Source: Corallococcus silvisoli (GTDB taxonomy: Bacteria; Myxococcota; Myxococcia; Myxococcales; Myxococcaceae). Taken from it: a DNA stretch of 64,000 nucleotides. The stretch lies in assembly GCF_009909145.1 (NCBI RefSeq), contig NZ_JAAAPJ010000001.1, positions 496,001 to 560,000 of the forward strand, given 5' to 3'. This document shows, piece by piece, positions 1-7,388 of this stretch (within the stretch, counting starts at the first letter, position 1; each line of letters opens with the position of its first letter). Both the position numbers and the translations under genes were made by a program. The notes under the pieces are model-generated. The model ran no database searches. It was not told the DNA's origin and saw only the letters and a program-made list of their open reading frames with translations.

Positions 1-2123
1 GCGCCCAGCGCGCCGATGCCGCCGCCGCCCTTGCCGCGCAAGAGCTCCGCGCCCAGCGTGGCGCCGCCGCCCTTGCCGCCGCCGCCCAGGCCGAAGGTGC
101 CCAGGCCCGCGTTGGCGATGGGCGCCTTGCCGATGAGGCCGGAGAGCTTGTAGTTGGTCTGCTTGACGTTCTTGCTGCCCGGACCGCTGCCCATCTTGTC
201 CACGGCGGCGAGCAGGTCGTTGGCGGCGGGGCCCGCGGCGGACAGCTTCGCGAGCGCCTTGAGGGCCTTGCTCTCCGGCGCGGCGGCCACGGCCTTGGGG
301 ACCTGGACCTCCTTGACGGGCTTGGGCGGCGCCTTCTCCGCGACGACGGGCTTCTCCTTGACGGGCTCCTTCTTCTTGAGGGCCTCGAGCTTCTTCTTCG
401 CCTCTTCCTTCTTCTTGGGTTCAGGGGCGATGAGGCGCAGCGCGACGGGCGGCAGGTTCTTCTGGGTGAAGTCCGCGGTCGCGGGGCCCTGGGGCCGCGT
501 GGCGATGAACCAGCCCAGGCCGCCGCCGAAGATGGCGAGGAAGAAGAGGGTCAGCCAGGGCAGGCCCTTGAGCGGGTTGACGAAGACGCGCTCGGGGGCG
601 GGCGCCGCGTAGGCGACGAGCGACATCTTGCCCTGGGTGAGGCGGGCCGCGGTGCCGTCGCGCAGGGTGACGAAGCGGCGGCTGCCGTCGGACTCGAGGG
701 CGGCGCTGGTGACGGGGGCGAAGCGGCCGTCGCTGCCGCCCTTCTCCACGTCGGTGCCGGGGGGCACGAAGAGGCGGTAGTTGCCGTTGACGGATTCGGC
801 GAGCGTGAAGTCATCACCCTCGGGGAGGGTGAAGCCCCAGAGGGGCATGGGGGCCTGCTCCTCGAGGGCGGCCTTGACGGGCTTCTTCGCGTCCGGCGCG
901 AAGCGGCGCGCGTCGCGGCGCACGGCGCCCCAGTACAGCTCCAGGTAGAGCTGCGCGGCGCCCTTGCCCGGGCCGATCTTCGGCGCGTGCGTGGGGCGCG
1001 TGGCCGGGGCCTTGTCGAGCACGAGGGGGCCCGCGGCGGGAGCGGCATCGGTGTCCACGCCCGCGAGCAGGTCGTCCGCGACGAGCAGGCTGGGCATGGC
1101 CTCGGAAGGAGGCCGCCGGCGGGTGGAGGGAACGGTGCCCGCGGGGACCGCGGGAGCAGGTGCGCGCTTCGCGGACGCGGGCTGAGCGTGAGGCGCCTGC
1201 TGCGGGTGCGCCGCCGCGTGCTGCGCGTGCGCGGCCTGGGGGAGCGCTGACTGCGCGGGGGCGTGCTGAGGGTGCGCCGCGTGCTGCGGGTGTGCCGGCT
1301 GCTGCGCGTGAGCGGCCTGCTGCGCACGTGCGGCCTGCTGTGCCTGCGCGGCTTGCTGTGCCTGCTGCTGCGCGAACGCGGCCTGCTGTGCCTGCGCGGC
1401 CTGTTGCTGCGCGAGTGCGGCCTGCTGTGCCTGCTGTTGAGCGTAGGCGGCTTGCTGCGCCTGCTGCTGAGCGTACGCGGCCTGCTGTGCCTGCTGCTGA
1501 GCGTAGGCGGCCTGCTGTGCCTGCTGCTGAGCGTAGGCGGCTTGCTGTGCCTGCTGCTGAGCGAGCGCGGCCTGCTGCTGCGCGTAGGCGGCCTGCTGTG
1601 CCTGTTGCTGAGCGAGCGCGGCCTGCTGCTGCGCGGAAGGGTGCTGCACGTGTGTCGCGTGGGCCGCCTGCTGCGGGTGCGCGGCCTGCTGGGGCGCGAA
1701 CGCGTGGGGCGGTGCTCCGTTCGCGGGATGTGGCGCAGCGGGAGGCACGCCAGCGCCTCCGAAGAGCGCGGCGACTTCGGGGGGCGGCTGCGGCTTGGTC
1801 TCCACGGGCCGCTGGTTGAGGATCCGCGTCTTCAGGACGAAAGGACCGCACAGCACCTCGTCCACGGAGCGGATCTCACACGCGGTGACCTGGTGCCCGT
1901 TGACGAAGACGCCACTGGTGCCACCGCCCGCGTCCTGGATCGCGGTGCGACCGTTCTGGAAGTAGAGCAGCGCGTGGCGCGGCGACACGGAGGCATCGTC
2001 CAGCCGCAGGTCCGACGACGCATCGGAGCCGAGCGCGTAGGTGCCAGGGACGAAGACCTCCGTCCCCACCAGGAGGCCGTCGCGGAGGATGACGACTTGC
2101 AGGACGCTGGGCTGGCCGCTCAA
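1..2123 (-). CDS. FHA / transmembrane / glycine-rich GltG/AgmX-like protein (3' end outside window)
   Basis: Only about the first 707 residues are visible; the gene runs off the left edge. An FHA domain fills residues about 10-85 (GSDASSDLRL, VSPRHALLYF, VNGHQV), which normally reads phosphothreonine. A Gln/Ala-rich low-complexity linker follows (about 145-285), then a folded part, one transmembrane segment (about 515-541, WLTLFFLAIFGGG), a Lys/Glu/Pro-rich periplasmic stretch and a glycine-rich tail like the C-terminal region of AgmX/PglI and GltG. In Myxococcus, GltG and NfsG have FHA-TM-TonB architecture and act in gliding motility or spore-coat assembly. The TTG start at 2123 is preceded by AAGGGAG about 8 bases upstream; no ATG fits. 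Domain order is seen; the motility role is inferred, since a TonB end would lie outside the window. Confidence 0.75.
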   Translation of the reverse strand, partial: MSGQPSVLQVVILRDGLLVGTEVFVPGTYALGSDASSDLRLDDASVSPRHALLYFQNGRTAIQDAGGGTSGVFVNGHQVTACEIRSVDEVLCGPFVLKTRILNQRPVETKPQPPPEVAALFGGAGVPPAAPHPANGAPPHAFAPQQAAHPQQAAHATHVQHPSAQQQAALAQQQAQQAAYAQQQAALAQQQAQQAAYAQQQAQQAAYAQQQAQQAAYAQQQAQQAAYAQQQAQQAALAQQQAAQAQQAAFAQQQAQQAAQAQQAARAQQAAHAQQPAHPQHAAHPQHAPAQSALPQAAHAQHAAAHPQQAPHAQPASAKRAPAPAVPAGTVPSTRRRPPSEAMPSLLVADDLLAGVDTDAAPAAGPLVLDKAPATRPTHAPKIGPGKGAAQLYLELYWGAVRRDARRFAPDAKKPVKAALEEQAPMPLWGFTLPEGDDFTLAESVNGNYRLFVPPGTDVEKGGSDGRFAPVTSAALESDGSRRFVTLRDGTAARLTQGKMSLVAYAAPAPERVFVNPLKGLPWLTLFFLAIFGGGLGWFIATRPQGPATADFTQKNLPPVALRLIAPEPKKKEEAKKKLEALKKKEPVKEKPVVAEKAPPKPVKEVQVPKAVAAAPESKALKALAKLSAAGPAANDLLAAVDKMGSGPGSKNVKQTNYKLSGLIGKAPIANAGLGTFGLGGGGKGGGATLGAELLRGKGGGGIGALG
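1441..1560 (-). repeat. 30-bp tandem repeat, four copies
   Basis: Four nearly identical 30-base units lie head to tail, each encoding AQQQAQQAAY on the minus strand in the linker of the FHA protein. Looser versions of the same Gln/Ala pattern extend to about 1270-1690. Such in-frame repeats are prone to copy-number change without breaking the reading frame. Confidence 0.9.
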
Positions 2124-2162
2124 CGGTGACGCTCCCTTCGAAGGGTGATGGGCGGTACGGCC

Positions 2163-2567
2163 CTACTGATCGTAGACGGTGGCGAGCGTCTCGGAGCGGA
2201 AGCTGTCGCGCTCGCGAAGCATCGACCGCGTCTTCAGCTCCTTGCGGTCATACAAATACACGGCGCCGGACTTGTTCGTCTGGCCCTGGATGAGCCGGTC
2301 GTCGAAGTCGATGCGCGACGGGCCACGCTGCGGCGGCGCGGACGACGCCGACGCGGAGGTGTCCCCGGTCACCGGATCCGTGACGGTCGAGTTCGACCTC
2401 GTCTCGATGCGCGGCGGGGCCTTGCTCGAGCCCTTCTTGGTGGCCTTGACCGCCTTCGGCCTGGGGGGGCGTCCACGCCCCTGGGCAAAGGCATCGTTCG
2501 CGATGGAGAGGGGACCGAAGCCGAGCACGCTGGCGACGGCACAGAAGAAGAGGAAACGTCGCATCAT
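2163..2567 (-). CDS. Small secreted protein next to the GltG-like gene
   Basis: A 134-residue protein begins MMRRFLFFCAVASVLGF, a clear Sec signal peptide ending near NDAFAQ. The mature part starts basic and low in complexity (GRGRPPRPKAVKATKKGSS) and ends in a charged, more conserved-looking stretch (residues about 85-134: RIDFDDRLIQGQ, AVYLYDRKELKTRSM). It ends 40 bases before the FHA protein starts on the same strand, so the two are probably co-transcribed. I chose the double ATG at 2567/2564 because the longer frame has no signal peptide. I recognise no domain; by position it is a candidate periplasmic partner of the FHA protein. Confidence 0.7.
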   Translation of the reverse strand: MMRRFLFFCAVASVLGFGPLSIANDAFAQGRGRPPRPKAVKATKKGSSKAPPRIETRSNSTVTDPVTGDTSASASSAPPQRGPSRIDFDDRLIQGQTNKSGAVYLYDRKELKTRSMLRERDSFRSETLATVYDQ

Positions 2568-2797
2568 CAACAGGTTAAGCGATGCGAGCCCCGACCTGTC
2601 AACGCACACTCCAGCGCCAACGGTTGACCTGCGGCGAGCAGGTGTGGGGGGCAGTCCACCTCACGTGGGGCGGTCTCTCCACGCTACGTCCCGCTTCGTG
2701 CCGGGACGCTGGAAACGTCGCGTGGGGTTCCCTCCGCGCGGTGCTCCCCGAGCGTGCGAGCAGTCGTGGTGAGAAGTCATCGTGACACGGTGGGCGG

Positions 2798-5155
2798 ATG
2801 GAGGATGCTCGCGGGCTGGAGGCGCGCACACACGTGAAGGGTGTCATTCGCAGGGGGAGATGGATCGCGGCCGGGGTCGGGGCGTTGGTGCTGCTGGGCC
2901 TCCTGGCCGTCGTGCTGAAGCCGCGGGGCGTCCCCCCGCCCCCGCCGCCGGAGGCCCCCGCCGCCCCCGCTGAACCACGTCCCATCCTCCAGGCCGTGGG
3001 GCCGAAGCTGACCAGCAACCAGACCTCGCAGCCGCTCTCCCTCTATGGGGAGGCGCTGGTGCCGGGCCTGCGGCTGGTGCTCGGCGCGCCCTTCTCGCGG
3101 GAGGTGCCGTTGACGGTGGTGGACCCGCGCCATGCCTACGCGAGGCTCCCCGCGGACCTCTCCCTGCCTCCGGGCGTGTTCCAGACGGACGTGCAGCTGT
3201 CGCTGGCCGCGAGCGCCGGTCCCCGGCCCACGGGCGCCACGCGGCTCACCGTCGTCAACGACGCGGCGTTCCCGGACCTGATGGCGATGGCGCTCGCGCC
3301 GGACGGGCGCACGCTCTTCATCGCGTCGCCGCCCACGGACACGGTGTTCGCGCTCGACGTGGCCTCGGGGAGCGTGGAGGCGATGGCGGTGGGGGACGGC
3401 CCGGCGGCGCTCGCGACGTGGAAGGACTCGGGGGGCCATCCCTGGCTGGGCGTGGCCCACCAGTCGGACGCCGGGCTCTGGCTGTACGCGCTGGACGCGC
3501 CCGAGCGCAGGGCCCGCGTCCTCCCCGCGCCCCCGGGCGTGTGGGGCCTGGAGGTGGACGGCGCGAAGGGCGTGGCGTTCCTGGCCGAGCACGTGCGCGA
3601 CACGGTGCGCGCGGTCGCCTTGGAGGACGGCCGCGAGCGCTGGAGCGCGCCGGTGGATCCGAACCCGCGCGCGCTGGCCCGGTGGAAGGGGCTGCTCGCG
3701 GTGGGCAGCCTCCAGACAGGGCAGGTGGTGCTGCTCAATCAGGAGGACGGCCGGGAGCTCACGCCCGTGGTGCCGAAGCCGGGTGTGCCCATCGTCGGAG
3801 GCGCGACGGAGGCCTTCTCCGAGCAGGTGATGGGGGGCAAGGCGCCACGCGCGCTGCTCTCCAGCGAGCGGCTGGGGCGCGTCTTCATGTCGAGCCTGGG
3901 GCCGAACGTGGGTCCCAACGCGCAGCGCATGGAGGTGAGCGCGAACAGCGGCGTCGCGGTGCTGGACCTGGACCGGCAGCAGGTGGTGCGGCACCGGGGC
4001 TTCGGCGCGGGCGTGACGGAGGGACTGGCGCTGGATGACCGGGCCGGGCTGCTCTACGCGGCGGACGTGGCGCTGGGGCAGGTGCGGGTGCTGGACGCGA
4101 AGGCGCTGGTGAAGGACGACGCCGCGGCGCGCGCGGCGCTGCTCCAGACGCTGCCCCTCTTCGCGCCAGAAGGCACGCCGCTCATCCGCCCGGTGGAGGA
4201 CCTGGGCACGAAGGGGAGGGCGGGCGTGGAGCTGCACTCCGGGCCCCGGTCGCTGGCCCTGGCCCCGGACGGCCGCACGCTCTACGTGCTCAACCGCTTC
4301 ACGGGCACGGTGGCGGTGGTGGACGTGCGCGAGGCGCGCGCGGGCAAGGCGCGCGTGCTGCGGCAGTGGCCGGTGGTGGACGTGCGCCCCCGCGAGCAGC
4401 GCCGCCTGGGACAGGTGCTCTACTTCTCCGACGTGGGTCGCACGGGCATGAGCTGCGACGCGTGCCACATCGAGGGGCACACCGGCGGCGTCTTCTTCGA
4501 GAAGACGCGGCCCATGCGCATCTACCGTTCGACCACGGCCCTGGGCAGCCGGGACACGCCGCCCTACTTCACCCCGGCGAGCACGCGCAGCCTCGCGGAG
4601 ACGGCGGAGACGGTGGGCGGGCGCAACCGCTACCACAACCCGGATCCGCTGCCCTCGGAGGTGGAGGCCCTGGCCCTCTACACGTCGCTGCTGCCCACGC
4701 CGCCCAACCCCTACCGGGGCCCGGATGGCGCCCCGCCGGAGACGGTGACGCTGCCCGACGGCAGACCCGGCCATCCGGCGAAGGGGCGGGCGCTGTTCGA
4801 GGGCCAGGCCGGGTGCGCGGCCTGCCACCCCGCGCCGCTGTTCACCCTGGACCAGGACCCCTCGACGCGAGGGCGCTATCTGGACGTGGGCACGCCCATC
4901 GCGCTGCCCCTGCGGCTGGCGCAGCAGCACCTGGTGCCGGGCGCGGCGCCGCCCTCGCTGGTGGGCACCTGGGACGTGTGGCCGCTCTTGACGAGCGCCA
5001 CCGCGGGCTACGCGGTGCGGGAGGACCGGCTCGTGGTGGGCTCGCGCTTCCCGCTGCGCACGCTCCTGGAGACCCCGGGCCTCCAGCACGGCGCCGCGCA
5101 GGCGCTCACCCCCGAGGAGCGGGACGACCTGCTGGCCTACCTCCTCACGCTGTGA
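2798..5155 (+). CDS. Beta-propeller di-heme c-type cytochrome, membrane anchored
   Basis: A 785-residue protein has one N-terminal membrane segment (about residues 23-41, WIAAGVGALVLLGLLAVVL) and a proline-rich spacer, then YVTN-type propeller repeats (LALAPDGRTLYVLNRFTG, MALAPDGRTLFIASPPTD). The C-terminal third is a di-heme cytochrome domain with CDACH near residue 552 and CAACH near residue 673, and methionines nearby that could be axial ligands. This layout resembles cytochrome c peroxidase/MauG-like proteins with a propeller. It should face the periplasm and carry out electron transfer; the substrate is unknown. GTG at 2834 is an alternative start. A second gene of the same design lies at 32473-34524. 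Confidence 0.8.
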   Translation: MEDARGLEARTHVKGVIRRGRWIAAGVGALVLLGLLAVVLKPRGVPPPPPPEAPAAPAEPRPILQAVGPKLTSNQTSQPLSLYGEALVPGLRLVLGAPFSREVPLTVVDPRHAYARLPADLSLPPGVFQTDVQLSLAASAGPRPTGATRLTVVNDAAFPDLMAMALAPDGRTLFIASPPTDTVFALDVASGSVEAMAVGDGPAALATWKDSGGHPWLGVAHQSDAGLWLYALDAPERRARVLPAPPGVWGLEVDGAKGVAFLAEHVRDTVRAVALEDGRERWSAPVDPNPRALARWKGLLAVGSLQTGQVVLLNQEDGRELTPVVPKPGVPIVGGATEAFSEQVMGGKAPRALLSSERLGRVFMSSLGPNVGPNAQRMEVSANSGVAVLDLDRQQVVRHRGFGAGVTEGLALDDRAGLLYAADVALGQVRVLDAKALVKDDAAARAALLQTLPLFAPEGTPLIRPVEDLGTKGRAGVELHSGPRSLALAPDGRTLYVLNRFTGTVAVVDVREARAGKARVLRQWPVVDVRPREQRRLGQVLYFSDVGRTGMSCDACHIEGHTGGVFFEKTRPMRIYRSTTALGSRDTPPYFTPASTRSLAETAETVGGRNRYHNPDPLPSEVEALALYTSLLPTPPNPYRGPDGAPPETVTLPDGRPGHPAKGRALFEGQAGCAACHPAPLFTLDQDPSTRGRYLDVGTPIALPLRLAQQHLVPGAAPPSLVGTWDVWPLLTSATAGYAVREDRLVVGSRFPLRTLLETPGLQHGAAQALTPEERDDLLAYLLTL

Positions 5156-5168
5156 GGGGGCCGGGCGC

Positions 5169-6128
5169 TCAGGGCGCCTGCATCGAATGATAGGGCAGCA
5201 GCACCGCCGCCCGGGCCCGCGCGACCAGCGGCTCGGCGATGAGGTTCCAGCCGAACGCGGCGAACGTCAGCACCCCCATCATCGCGCTGAACAGCCACAG
5301 GCCCATCATCACGCCGATGCCCAGGTGCATCCCCAGCGTCATCGCCACCCAGAGGCCCCGCGTCCTCTGGGGCCAGACGAGCGCGACGTAGCCCACCTCC
5401 ACCACCAGCGTTCCCCAGGACGCCAGCTTCACCAGCCACGGCGCCCACGCGAGCCACGCGAAGTCGAACGCGCCATACTGGGGCTGCATCAGCACCTCCC
5501 AGAGCGCCGTCCCGTCCCGCCACACCGGGCCCAGCAGCTTCTCCAGCCCCGTGGCCAGGTAGATGATGCACAGGTGCACCTGCAACACGCGCAGCGACAG
5601 GGTCGCTTCGGCGGAGGGGGCCACGGAGGTCCTGCCGGTGTGCACGTCCCACGAGTAGGCCGCCCCCACGGGCATCACCACGCAGTAGAACAGGCTGATG
5701 TGCGCGAAGGTCTCCACGCCGTAGGCGAAGAAGGTCCCGCTGTTGAGCAGCAGCGTGTGCAGCCCCCACGCGGCCAGCGCGGACAGCCGCGTGCGGTAGC
5801 CCAGCAGCAGGCCCACGAGCGAGACGGCGTAGACGAGCGCCACGCCCCGCACCCCGGCCTCGGCGGAGATGCCCAGCGGCGCCAGCGCGGAGACCCACGG
5901 CCCCAGGCGGGGCGCCACGGGCGAGGCCAGCGCCATGGACACGCTCCAGGGCACCAGCCCCCGGTCGCCGAAGAGCTCCGGCAGGCTGTCCGACAGGCTC
6001 CAGGCCTGGATGAGCAACACCATCGCCACGCCGATGCGGAGCACCCCCAGCGGCGCCGCGGAGGACGGCGCTCCCACGAACGCGGCCAGCAGGTGGGCCG
6101 GGCGCGCGAGGATCCCCGGCGCGCTCAT
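5169..6128 (-). CDS. HTTM (vitamin-K-carboxylase-like / SdpB-like) multi-pass membrane protein
   Basis: The 319-residue protein is almost wholly hydrophobic, with about eight predicted membrane helices (for example LLAAFVGAPSS, VALVYAVSLVGLLLGY, IYLATGLEKLLG, VAMTLGMHLGIGVMMGLW). The features LRIGVAMVLL, LLGYRTRLSALAAWGLH, YLATGLEKLLGPVWRDGTAL and MHLGIGVMMGLW match the HTTM family, which includes gamma-carboxylase-like proteins and SdpB, needed to mature the SDP peptide toxin of Bacillus. Its ATG overlaps the stop of the upstream gene (ATGA, 6125-6128), so the pair is translationally coupled. HTTM membership is fairly clear; whether it modifies the small peptide encoded upstream is inference. 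Confidence 0.8.
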   Translation of the reverse strand: MSAPGILARPAHLLAAFVGAPSSAAPLGVLRIGVAMVLLIQAWSLSDSLPELFGDRGLVPWSVSMALASPVAPRLGPWVSALAPLGISAEAGVRGVALVYAVSLVGLLLGYRTRLSALAAWGLHTLLLNSGTFFAYGVETFAHISLFYCVVMPVGAAYSWDVHTGRTSVAPSAEATLSLRVLQVHLCIIYLATGLEKLLGPVWRDGTALWEVLMQPQYGAFDFAWLAWAPWLVKLASWGTLVVEVGYVALVWPQRTRGLWVAMTLGMHLGIGVMMGLWLFSAMMGVLTFAAFGWNLIAEPLVARARAAVLLPYHSMQAP

Positions 6129-6664
6129 GGCGTCACCGCCCCGGTCGTGGCGGCCGTGGGAGCCCGGTGCTCGAACCCGGCCCGGTAGGCGTCCGACCAC
6201 TCGGGACGCGCCCCTTCCCGGTAGGCTTCCATCGTGGGCAGGCGGAGCGCCTCCACGCGCACGGTGACGGCGCGCGCGTCCGGGTGCCGGCCGAACATCG
6301 CCGCGGCCCACGCGCGGGCCAGCGCGTCCCGGCCCTCCTTCAGCCCGAAGCGCAACAGCATGGAGTGGATGCGCACGTTGACCGCGCTGTTCTCGAACTT
6401 GAACTGGTCGCGCACGTGCTCGCCGGAGGACTGCTCGACGTCGAAGGACACGCGCACCGCCGGACTCACCCCCGGCGCGAAGAAGCTGAAGCGGCTGCCC
6501 GCCCCCGTCCAGTGTGTGTAGACCTGGGCCCACGACGCCAGGCGCCCCGTGCCCGTGAAGAGCGGCACCTGGAGCGCGCCGCAGGCGACCCACAGCAGGT
6601 GCAGCAGGGCGACGCCAGTGACGACTCCGTGCCGGCGCGTCAGGGAGGGAAGGGGCGGGCGCAT
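6125..6664 (-). CDS. One-pass membrane protein, partner of the HTTM protein (DUF5819/SdpA-like candidate)
   Basis: A 179-residue protein has one N-terminal membrane segment (about residues 12-30, GVVTGVALLHLLWVACGAL) and an outside domain starting with a tryptophan/aromatic patch (WAQVYTHW, SRFSFFAPG). A W...FFAP element after a single helix is typical of short proteins encoded beside HTTM genes (DUF5819-like and SdpA-like). The ATG at 6664 has GGAG about 8 bases upstream; longer starts lack support. Its stop overlaps the HTTM start. The family name is from memory and is tentative, but the paired arrangement with HTTM is plain. Confidence 0.65.
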   Translation of the reverse strand: MRPPLPSLTRRHGVVTGVALLHLLWVACGALQVPLFTGTGRLASWAQVYTHWTGAGSRFSFFAPGVSPAVRVSFDVEQSSGEHVRDQFKFENSAVNVRIHSMLLRFGLKEGRDALARAWAAAMFGRHPDARAVTVRVEALRLPTMEAYREGARPEWSDAYRAGFEHRAPTAATTGAVTP

Positions 6665-6774
6665 GGGGGCTCCAGGAAGATGGGACACCGGAGGTTGGGG
6701 GCCTCCGGTGTCCCGGGCCGACTTGGGACTGCGTGCTGCGGGACAAATCGTTGTCGCGGAGGCGGGAGCGCGGA

Positions 6775-7140
6775 CTAGCCGCCGCAAGTGCCGCCGGTGC
6801 CGCTGGTGCCGCCAAGGATGGCGCTGAGGATGCCGCCGCCGGTGATGGTGCCCAGCGTGCCGCCGCCGGTGATGGTGCCCAGGAGGCCGCCGCCGGTGAC
6901 GGTCCCGAGCAGCCCGCCCAGCAGGCTGCCGAGGATGCCGCAGCCGCAGCCGCCGGTGTCGGTCGCCAGCGTCGCGTCCCTGGACACCTGCACGACCTCC
7001 TCCAACGGAACCGCCTCACGCGGATCGTGGGCCCTCGGTCCGAAGCCCTGGGCCACCGCGCCCGTCGCTCCGAGCGCCATGAGCATCAGCGCCACCGTGC
7101 CGCCCACCTGGGTCCGCGTCTTGCGTTGCATCCTCTGCAT
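6775..7140 (-). CDS. Short secreted Gly/Cys-rich peptide precursor
   Basis: The 121-residue product starts with a signal peptide (TVALMLMALGATGAVAQ). An acidic/neutral spacer of about 30 residues follows, then a 58-residue hydrophobic glycine-rich tail beginning GGCGCGILGSLLGG and ending TGGTCGG. The tail carries three 9-residue repeats of the type LGT(I/V)TGGGx. Only three cysteines occur after the signal peptide, two near the tail start and one near its end. The ATG at 7140 has AGAGGAG about 6 bases upstream. It is the first gene of an apparent operon with the one-pass protein and the HTTM protein. The composition resembles a membrane-active peptide precursor; no homologue is recognised. 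Confidence 0.75.
   Translation of the reverse strand: MQRMQRKTRTQVGGTVALMLMALGATGAVAQGFGPRAHDPREAVPLEEVVQVSRDATLATDTGGCGCGILGSLLGGLLGTVTGGGLLGTITGGGTLGTITGGGILSAILGGTSGTGGTCGG
6837..6917 (-). repeat. 27-bp imperfect tandem repeat coding LGT(I/V)TGGGx
   Basis: Three imperfect 27-base units (ccgccgccggtgatggtgcc type) encode the glycine-rich 9-residue repeats in the tail of the peptide precursor. They are strongly conserved at DNA level, which suggests recent duplication. Confidence 0.75.
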
Positions 7141-7388
7141 GTGTCGCTCCTCTGGATTGGGACAACATGGGCAATGTCTTTCCCATCCGAGCTTTAGCAA
7201 CCAACCCCGCAAGACCTGGAATCTGTCCGGCAGGCCTTCCGCGTGGGACCCAGGGGTCAGTGGGCTGTCGTGCAGGCGTGACGTTTCCGTACCGGGCGAA
7301 ATCTTGATCCTGGTTGCGCCTCTTCACGCGGGCCCGCCCCGCGGGTCGCTTGCGTTGGATGGGGTGGCTGAGGTCTACAATCCAACGA

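Noticed and set aside
1441..1560. Regular 30-base repeats resembling a CRISPR array
   Set aside because: Units are contiguous with no spacers and are in frame within a protein-coding gene.
551..2129. Several Arg- or Leu-rich open frames on both strands over the Gln/Ala repeat region
   Set aside because: They are frame shadows of the FHA protein; only the TTG-started frame gives FHA motifs and a membrane helix.
2777..5089. 770-residue open frame opposite the propeller cytochrome
   Set aside because: Low-complexity Arg/His/Gln-rich translation, antisense to a gene with two CxxCH motifs.
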